Part shown: piece by piece, positions 23,853-35,688 of the stretch
How positions within the stretch are numbered: position 1 is the first letter of the stretch
Layout: each line of letters begins with the position of its first letter
Assembly: GCA_019279435.1 (NCBI GenBank)
Contig: JAAALK010000286.1
Span: 50,168,289 to 50,232,288, forward strand
Length of the DNA stretch: 64,000 nucleotides
Source: Zizania palustris
Lineage: Eukaryota; Streptophyta; Magnoliopsida; Poales; Poaceae
Reading direction: 5' to 3'
Notes under the pieces: generated by a model
Databases searched by the model: none
The model's input: only the letters and a program-made list of their open reading frames with translations
Told to the model about the DNA's origin: nothing
Program-made: the position numbers and the translations under genes

Positions 23853-26177
23853 GGCGGCGGCGGCGAGAGGGCGGCGGCGATGGGATCGCGCAAAGGTGGG
23901 GGAGCTGAGCCTCCTGCCCTTTGGCCGGTGAGAATGGGGGCGAGACGAGACCTCTCTCGAGATGGTAGCTGCTGGCTGCTGCTACGTGTCCCCGCAATTT
24001 GGCGAAGGTAAGTCTACTGTCTCACTGACATGTGGTCCATGTAGTGGGACCCTGATGCAGAGAGCGAGTAAGCTACGCGGGTGTGGAATGGCAGCGTGTG
24101 CGTTGCGGTTCCACGACGTGGTGAGCCGTACTGTTTGGATGAACACGGTGTATGGGCTGTGAGCTGCCACGTAAGACAAAAGTTAATGTGATTTAGCGAG
24201 TGACGAGCAGGTTAACGAGGAGAGAGAAGAAAAACCATAAAAATATGTAAGAAATCAGCTCTTTACTGAAATCAAGAAAAACAAATCAGCTCTTTACTGA
24301 AATCAAGAAAAACAAATGAGGAGATTGGAAGAGAAAAGAAAGAAGATAGATAATTGTATAAAAATATTTTTTTTGAAGAAACTATACATTGAAAATTTGT
24401 GTCTATATCTAAGACATCACTCATAGACACCGTGGGTTTAAAGATAGCATGGATACTCGAAACCCAATGAATTTTTACACTATTAGGATAGATATATAGG
24501 TAAAATTTTTTTACCCGTGGATCTAATAATGGGAAAAATACATTACCCAATGGGTATGCGGATATGAGTATGGTTTCTTAATATTCATACCCGTTATCCG
24601 ATGGATACCTATCACTCAATAGATTATATTTTGAAGAGTTTAAATTATTGCTACTATTATTGTAGGTTAAATCATTGTTGCTATTATGTTTGAGATCAAG
24701 TTTATTTTTATATATAATTTTGATCTTATAACTGAATGAGGGATCAATCTAATTAGGTGAAACATTATTTTTGTGAAGATAGATACACATTTGTTATTTG
24801 TGTGGTACTTGTTGATGGGTATAGATACCTGTTGTGTATATTTTACCTGTATGAGTATGAGTTTGGAGAGGAAATGTTACCCACATATAGATATGAGTTA
24901 TCTGACAGAAAGATTTTTTCTAGTAGATATGTATTTGAGACGGTAAAAACCAATTGATATAGACGTCTTTACGTGAGTTGGGATTTTACGTGAGTTGGGA
25001 TTGCCCTATGGCCGGCCTGCAGGTGGTGCACTGGTGCCTTGGTGTGAAAGGTCTTAGGCACTAGGGCCGGAATCAAGCCAAGTTTGTGATTGTTTTTGGA
25101 TTTTTTTTCTCAAAATAATATATTTTTTATTTAAAGTTTCAAATCTTCTATACGCGAATTTCATTTTAGAAATTGCAAAAATAGTCTTTTAATCATACTA
25201 TGATTTGTCAATCTAGATCGATCCGTCCTAGATCAGCAGACTATCTCTCGAACTAAGCCTATCCGCCTAAATCGGCAGGTTCTCTGATCCACGACTGATT
25301 CGGCCCGATCGATAGTTGGTATGCTGATCTAGGGGCGATTTGGCCCAGATCGATATATCAAGTACCGATAGAAACCTTGCACTAACCGTCTAGACCCATC
25401 GACCTAGATTAGCATACTAATCATCGACAAAAAGTTGTTTTTGTAAATTCTGAAATTCAGATTTGAATTTTTGAATAAAAATATATTATTTTTTAAAAAA
25501 ATCATTATTTTTGTGTGTGGCATCCGCAGCTGCGGCAACAGGGAAATTGTGATGGCTCATCCTCTTCGAGAAGACTTAGGTGAATCAGGCTACACGCCTG
25601 AATTCCATCTGTTCAGCTGGATGTTGGGGCACAACATGCGTTTTTACAGGAAATTCACCGTAAATTCTTCTTCAATACCATAAATACACTATCCACCGTA
25701 GTCCCTGCATGCAGAAGAGTGAGATTCTGTTTGGTCCGGATAACAATGTTGAATGCACAAATCATAACCAAGAATAAGGATTTGGAGATCGGGTGTCAGT
25801 CACAGGTGGATAGTTTGGTATCACAGTCACAGTTACAGATAGCTTAGTATTCGTTGTCCGTAACATATCTGAGTAACCATAAAATTATAGCTATAACAAC
25901 ACAGCATAAACTTATGACTTGAGAGATTAGGGTTGCAAACTTAGTTAGAATACAGCTTAGGTATAGACCCATTATGTGATATGTGATATATATATCTAGG
26001 AATGTGTCCCGTGAACGTGCCTGTAGATAGTAAATGGAAAATAAACATAATTCTATTAGGAATTTTACTCACAAGTAAAACTATCTCCTAACAACACAGA
26101 CCACAGTCAACAGGTAGGAATGGGACATCAACAAAAGAATAACACGTGGAGAAACGACCATCATTGGATTGTGCAGA
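23853..26177. other. Intergenic, promoter side of the complex I gene
   Basis: The first ~150 bases are the GC-rich 5' UTR/promoter region of the complex I gene. Beyond 24200 the DNA is AT-rich, with GGGTATGNGGATA-type motifs near 24530-24620 typical of decayed DNA transposons, and no gene. The short open frame at 25471-25683 shows no recognisable domain. Confidence 0.6.
24254..24315. repeat. Tandem duplication, unit 31 bp
   Basis: Two identical copies of a 31-bp unit beginning ATCAGCTCTTTACTGAAATC lie head to tail at 24254 and 24285. Confidence 0.9.
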
Positions 26178-29100
26178 TCACACAGCCTGGAGCTTCTGCT
26201 CATCCACAGATTCAAGAGGAAGAACTGCAGGCTCCCATGAAGAGGGCTCATCGAGGTGGATCTTGGCATAATCACTTATGAGTCCATTCCTCTCTTCCCA
26301 CATGATCGCTTTCCTCTCCTCTTCGGCCCTGTCTACCTTGTCTTTGGTCATGGAACTCATGTCACCTGCTGCCTTGGTCACCATGCCAAATGCGCTTGTT
26401 AACCAGGAAGCACCAGCTGAGACATACTGGTTACTCATGATAGCAGAACTTGCAATGCTGGCTTTCTGCTCCGCAGCAGCCAAAGCAGACTTTGTCAGTT
26501 CCGACACCTGATAACGCTCATCCACCTCCTTGACCTTGCTACCAACAATTGCCCGACCCAAATTGATCTTTTCACTCAGGCCATACTGGCGGTCTAGAGA
26601 TGCCACAGTGGCTGTAGCATTGGACAGTATGTTGTGACGCTCGTCAAAAGATCTTGCTAAGTTGACAGCATCCTTGCTGAGGACAAAACCCTTTGCCAAC
26701 ATGCTGCTAACAACATCCTCTGCCTTCCTGACTGCAAATTCAGTAGAGGAAGATTTCTCTCCCTTTTGTACAAACAATGAGATTCAGACAAATGCAAAGA
26801 AATGAAGTATCAATATATCCAACAGGAAAGTTCTGCATTTTGTCACAATAGGAAACAGTTAAATTTGTTGATCAAATGGAATCATAACTGTTTTGACAAA
26901 TAATGAATGCATTTCCACGTTGACATGTAGCGCTGATTCACATTAACTGCCTAATTTTGAAGTGTTCTTACCATGGCACATAGTTTTCAAACCCATGTTA
27001 CAGGATTGCAAAGATATTTAACTGTTTAATTGCCAAAATAGGCAAAGTAACTCTAAGGATGAAACAACATATATAGACAATCAGTGTGAAATGCAGACAT
27101 TAACAGAAAGAAAAAATATATAATTGAATTCAAGTTTCCTCTAGTATTTACAAGAAATTCATTATATTTTCTTTATTCCACACTCAATTCTTGCCAACAA
27201 GGAGGGGCAAATTAGTCTAATCCCAAAATATTTTCCCTGCAAGAATAGCTTGTTTGTGGAAAATAGTTAATAGTTCAAAAAATCGAGCTTTTTAGTTTAA
27301 GCGATACAATGTAGTCATAGCCCTCCCAAAAAATCACCAGGAGGCAAGTGACTTGTTTCCATTTTGGTGTAATTTGAAAAGGTATGACATTGAAACATAT
27401 TCTTACAGGGGATTGTTTGCGTGCATCAGGAGGCAGCTGATAGTTCTCCACTGGAGTTATCATGACAGAAAGGTCAACAATTGTTGCACCCTGTAGATGG
27501 TAATCAAAAGATTAGAAGCAATAAAACAAGATAAATAGAAATAGTGTGAGGCATATTAGCATGCAAGGTGCAATAATTGCATACAAAAATTAGAACCAAG
27601 TACCCAACCTAATTACCAATGCAATGGAACAAAAAATAAGCGACTAAGGTTCGAGTTGCTGAAACTTGAACTTGAATGTACCGAGAGAAGCACAGCAGTC
27701 TCAGCTCCTTGAGAGTCCTTAAATGTGACATAAGCACGCTGTGACCTTTCAGATTCACTGGTCAAGACAGAAGCAGGCATTTAAGAAATACTATTACAGT
27801 CTTCATAAGAATATGGTCAATTTGATAACCAATGATGAATAATTACCTTTGCATTTCAACATATTCTATATCCCCAGAGAAAGAGAAGAACTCCGTGATC
27901 TCTCTTTTTGAAGCATTCAACGAGATGTTGCTAACTTTCACTGTCCTCACCTGCATAAGAAAACAAAACAAGAGGAGATCAGATGAGATCCATATTGTTA
28001 TTTCGAATTCCAGCACATGGAAGTAGAATGGGCTTGCATGATTGTAGTAGTTGTATACTTATATACCACTTGACAGTAGAGTCAACTAACTGTAGCCTGC
28101 TCAACATCCAAAATCCATGTTATATAACAAGAACAGCCTTTGGGTCCCAAGGCTAGAGATGAAACCCAAATCAAACTACAAGAATCAAACAACTAATAAT
28201 AACAAAAATAGGACTAGTGCTAGTTAAAGAAAACACAATTTCCTAGGCCATGATTCTGACACATGGATCGCCAAATTCCATGCACCGCTATCCGCATTCC
28301 ATGCCTTCAAATCTCTTCTAAGAGCCTCCTCCCATGTCAATTTTGCCACACCCTGCCTAACTGCTTCTCCTAATATTTGACATGGCTTAATATCTCGCTA
28401 CGCAAAGATGTGTCAGGAGGCCTTAGGACACTACATAAGTTAAGCTTTAACATTGTCAACATTATAACTGGATAGCTGTGAAGTTGTCAGCCTGTCAATT
28501 GCCAATACAGAAAGTTGAAAGCAGACGCATAGTTCAAATATGATAATGAATAACGATGTTGCATAAGACAGCCAGGTAAAGTACAGCTACCATGTTATCA
28601 GCAGGGATTAATTGCAAGCATCAACAACAGCATTCATTTCCCCCAAATCATGCTAAAATTGATAAAGAAGAGCCCAAAACAAAGAACAGACTACAAGTTT
28701 AGAGCATGCTACTCTGCCACAATGTGGCATCCCTTTGAATTAAAAAGGCCCTGCCACTAGGAAATGCATTAATTTGGAGCTTGAAGATGATAGGAAGCAG
28801 GCCCAGCCAGAGGCAAGCAAGCAAGCAAACAAACAAACTTGAAGAACAGATCTAGCAGCTCTTTTTACCCTTGAGCCATCAAAAGTACCAATAACCAGTG
28901 GAGTAACGAGTACAAAACCACATTCTTTGATGCAGCAAGATAAGGACCCAAACAACCTTGCACAAGTTCATCCTATTGTCATCCAACCCGCATTCCACGA
29001 ACCGAACACATCGAAATCACCGGAATTCAGCAACAAACTGACCATTAGAGCACCTGGCCTCGTATGCAATCAAAGAGAATTCATCCCCATTACCCTGGCG

Positions 29101-29473
29101 TTCAACGAGGCATACAAAATCCACCAGAAATCTGCATCGGGATGCAGCAATGTCCGATGGCATAAACGCGCGGAATTTTCCTGTCGCTGGTCAGCGCCAT
29201 GTCATTGTAGCAGAAACATCTCCTACGAGGCTACGACCCGTCCCCAAAACGGCGTTTTGCTGCGCACGATTAACTCCGGCGAGATCACCAACCAAACAAG
29301 CTCAACCCGCGTGCAGCCACCTCTACCACCACCACCAGCAGGAGCAGCAGCAGCAATTCGTCTCAAAACAACCGCAGCAGACACTACCGACAGCGAGCGC
29401 CAGAAAAAGCAAACGCGACGCGCCTCAGTCGAGAGAAAAGGAGGAACCGAGAACCGGCGACGCTCACCTCCAT
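26178..29473 (-). CDS. RRM protein, BPA1-like (binding partner of ACD11)
   Basis: Five coding exons on the minus strand (29473-29468, 27950-27847, 27757-27682, 27490-27407, 26762-26178) give 284 residues. The first coding exon holds only two codons (ATG GAG) before a 1.5-kb intron. An RNA recognition motif covers about residues 3-78 (VRTVKVSNISLNASKREI, FFSFSGDIEYVEM, RAYVTFKD). A helical region with many Ala, Lys and Glu follows (VRKAEDVVSSMLAKGFVLSK, LSEKINLGRAIVGSKVKEVD), as in the Arabidopsis BPA1 family. In Arabidopsis these proteins bind the sphingolipid-transfer protein ACD11 and act in cell death and defence; that role here is inference from family. The ATG is supported because the splice site directly after it restores the conserved RRM start in frame. 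A GCA repeat and an AGGCG repeat lie just upstream in the 5' UTR/promoter. Confidence 0.88.
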
Positions 29474-29495
29474 GGCGGGATCTCGCGTCCGGATG

Positions 29496-29519
29496 GCAGC
29501 AGCAGCAGCAGCAGCAGCA
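29496..29519. repeat. (GCA)8 microsatellite in the BPA1-like 5' UTR
   Basis: Eight GCA units begin 22 bases upstream of the minus-strand start codon and read as TGC in the transcript. Confidence 0.9.
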
Positions 29520-29615
29520 ACCGCAACTGGCTGGCTAGCGAATGAGGGGAGGCGGCGGGGACTCCGAGGCGAGGCTGCAGATGCAGGCCACAAGAGACAG
29601 ACGCCGGGTCGAGGT

Positions 29616-29640
29616 AGGCGAGGCGAGGCGAGGCGAGGCG
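29616..29640. repeat. (AGGCG)5 microsatellite upstream of the BPA1-like gene
   Basis: Five perfect AGGCG units lie about 145 bases upstream of the start codon, probably in the core promoter or 5' UTR. Confidence 0.88.
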
Positions 29641-30470
29641 ACGGGTCCGGGTTGGGTGTCCGGATTTGGGCCGTGTCGGCGAGCCGGGGCAGGGAGACGA
29701 GACGGGAAAGCCGAAAGGGAGAAGAAGCCGAGGAGTTTGGTAATTGGTAATGGCGTTTTGTCCGGGGACGGGGTCGCCTGGTGACCAGCTGTAGTAAACT
29801 ATAACTCGTAGCGTAACGACCCCGGCAATGGCACGCTACGCGGTGGCCGTGGAAACTCAGGTAGGCGGTAGAAGTAAAAAACAGAGATTATTTTCGATAT
29901 ATTATTGAAAATTTATCGATACGTGATTCTAAAATCATATATTATTAAGAGAATCGACGATAAATATAAAATCGAATGAATTTTAGTAACAAATTCGAAA
30001 CTTTGTTTCGAAAATGTGGCGTCTGGTCGGATGGCACTGCTTGGCTGGCTCGGATGGGAGTGGGGACAGTTCAGATGTCACCAGCTGCGTTCTCTTTCGA
30101 CGGAAGTGTCCTTTATTTTACTATTACTCTCTTTTTATTTTCGCTGGCCCCACCGAAGAATTCATTCGTTGGTCTTGCGATGTCGGTGAGTTAATTTTTT
30201 TACTCATTTAATATTATTTATCTATCACTTTATAATTTTTTATTAATAAGGAAGATTTCAGTTTTTTCATTGTAACGGTTTTATAAAAACAAAATCTTCA
30301 TGAAAGGTTCATGATGGGAGTATTTGCTTGAACTAACTACAAATTAGGACATGTTTGATACTGTATTTCCGGATCTAACGTGTGTTTGACATAGCTCTGA
30401 CTTCAGTTTCTTTGTCGAGTCAAGTCAATTTCTCTTCACTCCAATTTTAGTATGAATTTCATGATTCAAA
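29641..30470. other. Promoter side of the BPA1-like gene, then AT-rich intergenic
   Basis: GC-rich to about 29870, then AT-rich. Open frames here are short and without recognisable domains. Confidence 0.5.
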
Positions 30471-30745
30471 GCTCTACTAAATAAGCTATAAGTTTTTATT
30501 ATTGTTTTTCAGCGTTGACTCTATACCACTATGAATATAAGCATAAAATCATTATCATAAATTAGTTTTTTGTTTCTACTTTAAGATCCTGTTTGGTTTT
30601 CAGGTTCAGAGCTCTACTAAATAAGCTATAAGTTTTTATTGTTGTTTCTCAGCGTTGACTCTATACCACTATGAATATAAGCATAAAATCATTATCATAA
30701 ATTAGTTTTTCGTTTCTATTTTAAGGCTCTGTTTGGTTTTTTTTA
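30471..30745. repeat. Tandem duplication, unit 140 bp
   Basis: The segment starting GCTCTACTAAATAAGCTATA at 30471 is repeated at 30611 with a handful of changes. Both copies end in a CTGTTTGGTTTT segment, the left tip of the MITE that follows. Confidence 0.88.
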
Positions 30746-31042
30746 GGGACTAAACTAAATTTTAGTCTCTTCTTATTCACTTGACTACAGTTTAGTCCCT
30801 ATATGTTTGGTTTTAAGGACTAGTTATTAAAGCAGGTAAAAAATGACCAAACTAGCCTTAATAAATGTCCGCAAATAGTTTTTTTCCCATCCCAATGAGT
30901 ATTAATGAGGGACAAACCATGTTAATAGTCTCTAGTCCCTTTTAGCAATCTCATGGGGACTAAATAGCTATTAAAGCTTAGTCCTTTTTAGTCAACTAAA
31001 TTTTAGTCCCTAAAGTTTAGCAAGGTGAAACCAAACACCCCC
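30725..31042. mobile_element. Tourist-like (PIF/Harbinger) MITE
   Basis: The left end is GGCTCTGTTTGGTTTT and the right end GAAACCAAACACCCCC. TAA flanks both sides (30722-30724 and 31043-31045), the 3-bp duplication expected for PIF/Harbinger. Internal GGGACTAAA and TTTAGTCCC motifs face each other. Length is 318 bp with no ORF. Confidence 0.75.
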
Positions 31043-31310
31043 TAAAAATATTCAATTTATAGCCCAAAGACAGATTATATGTCAGCTCATGGTTTTCGGT
31101 GGAATGCTTGTACTCTTTTATGTTTGGATATGAGGTGACGCCCTGCCAAACCTCGGGTCGGTGCACGGTGCGGTTGGACAAAATTGAAGGAAAAGTCTAA
31201 ATTGGTTCAAACTTCAAAGGCCGCCCCAGGCCCCCGAGCTAAAGCCCCTATATACACGTGTGTAAGGATATGGTAAAAATAAAATAGTATCTAGACTATA
31301 AAAAATGTTT

Positions 31311-31366
31311 AGTGGTGTAATGGTTAAGTTAATGTCATTTAAATATAAGCTTTTCGGTTCAATCCC
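31311..31366 (+). other. tRNA-like A and B box pair (possible SINE head)
   Basis: AGTGGTGTAATGGTTAAG (31311-31328) resembles an RNA polymerase III A box, and GGTTCAATCCC (31356-31366) resembles a B box at tRNA-like spacing. The segment does not fold as a full tRNA by eye, so I call it a candidate SINE promoter and not a tRNA gene. Confidence 0.4.
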
Positions 31367-31380
31367 TAGTGGCTTTGAAT

Positions 31381-31830
31381 AATTCAATGATTTTTTCTTT
31401 TATTTTTTGTTGTTCATCTGTTTGAGGAACAAAAACTATTCTAGTAAAAAACTAATAATTATTTGTGTTATTACAAAAATATTTTATGGCATAAATTAAT
31501 AAGTATTTAATCAATTAGAAAAATATTTCTACCATATATGCTTGCATATAGAGATTTTGACGTGATAAATCTATTGGTAAAATCTTAGGCCTACTAATGT
31601 ATATGTAAAGAATTCAAGGATTTTTTTCTTTTATTTTTTTGTTCGAGGAACAAAATTATTCTAGTAAAAAAATAATTATTATTTATCCAATTATAAACAA
31701 TAAAATATGGTATAAATTTAATAATTATTTACTCAATTGGAAAAAATGTTTTTATTGAATTACATATAGAGATTTTGATGCTGACATACCCATTGGTAAA
31801 ATCTTAGGTCTACCACTGTATATGTATCTA
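31381..31830. repeat. Diverged tandem duplication, unit about 220-230 bp
   Basis: AATTCAATGATTTTTTC at 31381 recurs as AATTCAAGGATTTTTTT at 31611. GAGGAACAAAA, TATTCTAGTAAAAAA, ATAGAGATTTTGA and ATTGGTAAAATCTTAGG follow in the same order in both copies. The copies are much more diverged than the other tandem duplications here. Confidence 0.75.
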
Positions 31831-32581
31831 CACGTGTACGATACACCCCTCTTTTCATATACTCGCGTAGGTCAACGTCTCGGTGATCTTTTATTTTAAG
31901 GTAATCAATATATACATATTATTTTATATGAATATTATTTATTATATATTTTAATTGTGTATTAGTTAGATTTCATATATATATATTATGTTAGCAATTT
32001 TCGTATGTATGGTTAGCGATATCTGTGTAATCTACATGGCCTCGGTTGTTAGTTTCCTATATACATACACCAATCCTTTTATGATTACCGGGCATGGTTT
32101 TCATGAAGCGATATATTAGCTCTGGCGTATATATGCAATATAACTATAACTGAACCAATCTATTATTACGTAATAGTTCAAAATATCTTATGTTTTTTAT
32201 ATTAAATATCATATCATCATTATATATAAGGGTCCATAAATTTTAATTTGTCTCGGGCCCCCGAAATCTCAAGATCGGTTTAGGATTTAGGGTTTAGGTT
32301 TTAGGATTAGAAAGGGTAACATGAGTGATGAACCGTCATTGATATCATGTTCGGCGATGTCCGTTGCACACTAAATTAAAATCATAGCAATCAAACTAAA
32401 ACAAACAAATTAAATTATTATGTCAATTTATTATAATCTAGAACGTATATTATAACAATTCAGTAAACTGGTTTAACTCAATTTTTGCTATCAATTAAAT
32501 TATTATAAATCTAAGCTGAAACAAATATGTCCTGATATAATTATGTTGTACTTCGTTAGGTTTGGAGTAGTAAACGACTTA

Positions 32582-32815
32582 GGTAGTGTTTGGTTTGGTG
32601 TACGATGAGGAATGGAACGGGATGGTTCGGAATCATTTTATTCGTTAAAAAATCAGTACTATACGGTTCAGCATCTACAAGGAATATTCTATTTATAGGA
32701 ACAGTTCGGTTCCATTTGATTCCATCTTATCTCTCGAATCAAACAGCAGTATCATCTATATCTAGGAACCATTCCATTATTTTTCTCCTTTAATTTGTAC
32801 ATAGAACCAAACAAC
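32582..32815. mobile_element. Probable MITE (GGAATGG-rich type)
   Basis: The left end GTAGTGTTTGGTTTGG and right end AGAACCAAACAACTA form an imperfect inverted repeat of about 234 bp. The interior has GGAATGGAACGG and CCATTCCATT motifs facing each other. No clear target duplication. Confidence 0.5.
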
Positions 32816-35414
32816 TAGATGCCGGCCAAATGTACCGACGATGCCTCGCTATGCCAAGCACTCAGTCTCGAGTCGTAAGATTGATCGAGTTCATTGCGAC
32901 GGGCGGATGAACCTGACCGATAAACTAGCCTATATGGACATGCAGCTGATTAGGCAGCCACGATCTTTGGGGGCATCACGGCGATACGTACGGAAATGGA
33001 GGCGTGTCATAGTATTAGTGACTTGAGAGAGGAGAATCACATTACACTCCAGGGTTAAGACCTTTTATAGCAAATTAGAGTATAAATCACAAAATAATTA
33101 GGTGTTTTCTAAAAATCGGGTCTAATAGACTAGTGTTTTTTAATCCGAATAAAAATTATCTTGGATTATTTAAATCTACATCCGTTAAAGTAGGCAAAAG
33201 ATCTCAGCTTTTGGTCATGACTAGATGGCAAGGCGCCCGTTGTGCGCCCGTGGAAAACATATTGTTTTCACGAATTATATTTTAGTGTTTAAGTTTGAGA
33301 ACACGCATAATTGTATGTATCGTTTTGAAATTGAAAACTATATAATGTTAGATAAGCAATAAACATATTCTTAGTGTGACTTAACTGACTCTTTTAAACT
33401 ACATAAAAGATTGCTATAGCAATAAAAGATTACATAAAGCATGTTTTCTTAAGTATGTATTGTTTAAAGTTGCTTTGAACAACATCTTTTATGAAACTAA
33501 ATAAAACATCTTCTTCGAGCCATAATAAAATCTTGCTATAATAAGTAATGATACATGTATGTATGATTTCACTGTGCAACACAACATGACATTCACAAAT
33601 TGATTCTTTTATCAAGCAATAATAGCCCTTGAAGCAATAACAGCATGTTTACATAATTAAGTAGCATTATGCCTTCCTAAACCATGACCTGTTAATCATT
33701 TATGAAACATTACCTTATGCGCCATATATGGCATAGCACTCCTGAAGGAACGTGAAGATTCAGGAGGAGCCGTACTCTAGAGCTAAAACAATCATCTATT
33801 TCTTAATCCTCCTTAGTAAATTCTATAAAAAGCATTCGATCGCACACTGAACAAGAAAAATATTGGACATCAGAGTCTCAAATGCAATCGCCCAAACCAT
33901 GAGGCGCTTTGATTGCAATAGTGTTTGATTCTGAGTATAAATAATAAAAGTATACTATTGATAATTTATATGGCACATCAAAATAATACCAGAGTTGTCT
34001 AACAATTGCTAGAGTTCAAACTTCAAAATAAACCAAACCTGAAAGCAAAGCAGAGCAAAGACTTCATGTCATCTTCTGCAACATAAAGCCAAATGTAGGA
34101 AGAGAAATGCAAGAACAGATTTTAAGCTCATATTGTAGTCCAAACATCTTAGGTAATTATAATGAACTAATAGTTACTTTTCAAGAAAAAAAGGAGATAA
34201 ATTACTTTTGGTTGTTTTCATCTTTAGTGAGCTCTTTTAACTTTTCTCGCATTTCAGTGCAAAAAACAATGAAACAACATGCTTAGTGAAAGAATATTTC
34301 ACATCAAAAACTTGAAGGAACTGGTTACAAACCTTATTCGTTCATCTAAGCTATGCTCCTTCAGCGAGAGGGCTTCAATATCAGCCAACGGATGACAGAT
34401 ATCAAGAATTCATAAAACCATTAGTTAAGCACATGCATCCCCAATTTATACGTTGTATGATAAGCATTGTTTAATAATTTTAGTAATAATAACAATGATA
34501 GAACAAAGCATGGTACATGTAAGATGACCGTATCATCAATAACTTATGTTGGCCTAGAGTCAACAATTCATCTGTAAAAGGGAATATGAATTAAGTGATA
34601 TCCATGAAAATGCCATTTACATATATGGATATAGAGAGAATACATTACTTCCATCGGGTATTGTTCTTGAGCTTCTTTTCTATAAGTCCTATCTCTTTTA
34701 ATGTAGGAGCCCAAATCAGGAACAATGAGTTGTTCGACCCCATGGCAAGCAACAACTTCTTTGAGGCACCATGCATGTCGTTGTGCATCAGCTACACGCC
34801 GATCTTGCCGATGAGTTCCCGTCGGAGGGTGGACGGAGCTTCGTAGATGCAGACCATGAGCGCAAGAGTGAGGGAAGCTAGGTGAAAGATTTGGCAGCCT
34901 CAAGAGTGACTTCTTGCTAGAGTAAGGGCCATATCTGAGGACCTCGCTCATGATATCCTGCAACAAATTGGTAGCAATATCTGAGCCATTGACAGATTCC
35001 AACCTACTATAATGGGAGCACAAGAGTGAGATTGGATCATGGAATTCAGCATAGATAGACCAAGACAGGTCAAAGGATTCAGTTCAGAGATTGGTTTGTG
35101 GATGAAGAGTTGCAGATTTGAAGAGAGCAAGATTCCCTCCTCCATTGCTTGGGGAGGCTTCTGATCCACTGCCATATGTCAAGAACAACGACAGAAGCCA
35201 TAGCTGAAGAAAAGCTTGATCTTTGTCCATGAAATTAAATACATACATAAAAAGGTGAAATCGGAACATAAAAGATAGATGGAAGCAAGTTGAGGACAAC
35301 TTGAACTCTTTAGTTTGCCAATTGCAAAGCCTTTTTTTGGACGATGTGTAGATTAAGTTTGCTCTCCAAACCAGTAGTGCATCTTTAAGTTGTACAAGGG
35401 AAGCTTGCTTGGTA
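32816..35414. other. Intergenic, AT-rich; unidentified coding-like debris at 34600-35430
   Basis: No gene is supported. On the minus strand around 34640-35430 there are open stretches in two frames, for example MVCIYEAPSTLRRELIGKIGV decoded from 34797-34851. They may be exons of a decayed gene that I cannot identify. Nothing else is recognised between 32816 and 34600. Confidence 0.4.
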
Positions 35415-35423
35415 ATGGCACAG

Positions 35424-35688
35424 GGCAACGTATCCTATGCTCAAAGAGGTATGGTGCTCAAATGCACACATTAAATCTGGGCCAAAGATCTTTCATCTAA
35501 CGGTGTCCAGCTATTTGCGTTTACACCCTCCCACCCCCTCTTTTTCAGTGCAAAAAAAAATCTTTGGATAAGAGGAGGTGGGAGGGTGTAAACGCAAATA
35601 GCTGGACACCGTTGGATGAAAGATCTTTGGCCCAGATTTAATGTGTGCATTTGAGCACCATACCTCTTTGAGCATAGGATACGTTGCC
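35424..35688. mobile_element. Foldback MULE-like MITE with 9-bp target duplication
   Basis: The element begins GGCAACGTATCCTATGCTCA and ends with the exact inverse. The two arms are about 115 bp each and pair with one clear mismatch until a short AT-rich loop at about 35545-35572. ATGGCACAG flanks both sides exactly (35415-35423 and 35689-35697). A 9-bp duplication is the hallmark of Mutator-like elements, and the foldback shape without ORF fits a non-autonomous MULE. A transcript through it would make a long hairpin. Confidence 0.88.

Noticed and set aside
23340..23997. Plus- and minus-strand frames overlapping exon 1 of the complex I gene
   Set aside because: They are shadows of a GC-rich coding exon whose true frame is fixed by the conserved ferredoxin-like domain.
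28927..29545. Plus-strand frame of 203 codons with a Gln run
   Set aside because: It lies antisense to intron 1 and the leader of the BPA1-like gene, and the Gln run is only the GCA repeat read in another frame.
31311..31380. A complete tRNA gene
   Set aside because: A- and B-box-like motifs exist, but acceptor, anticodon and T stems do not pair by eye.
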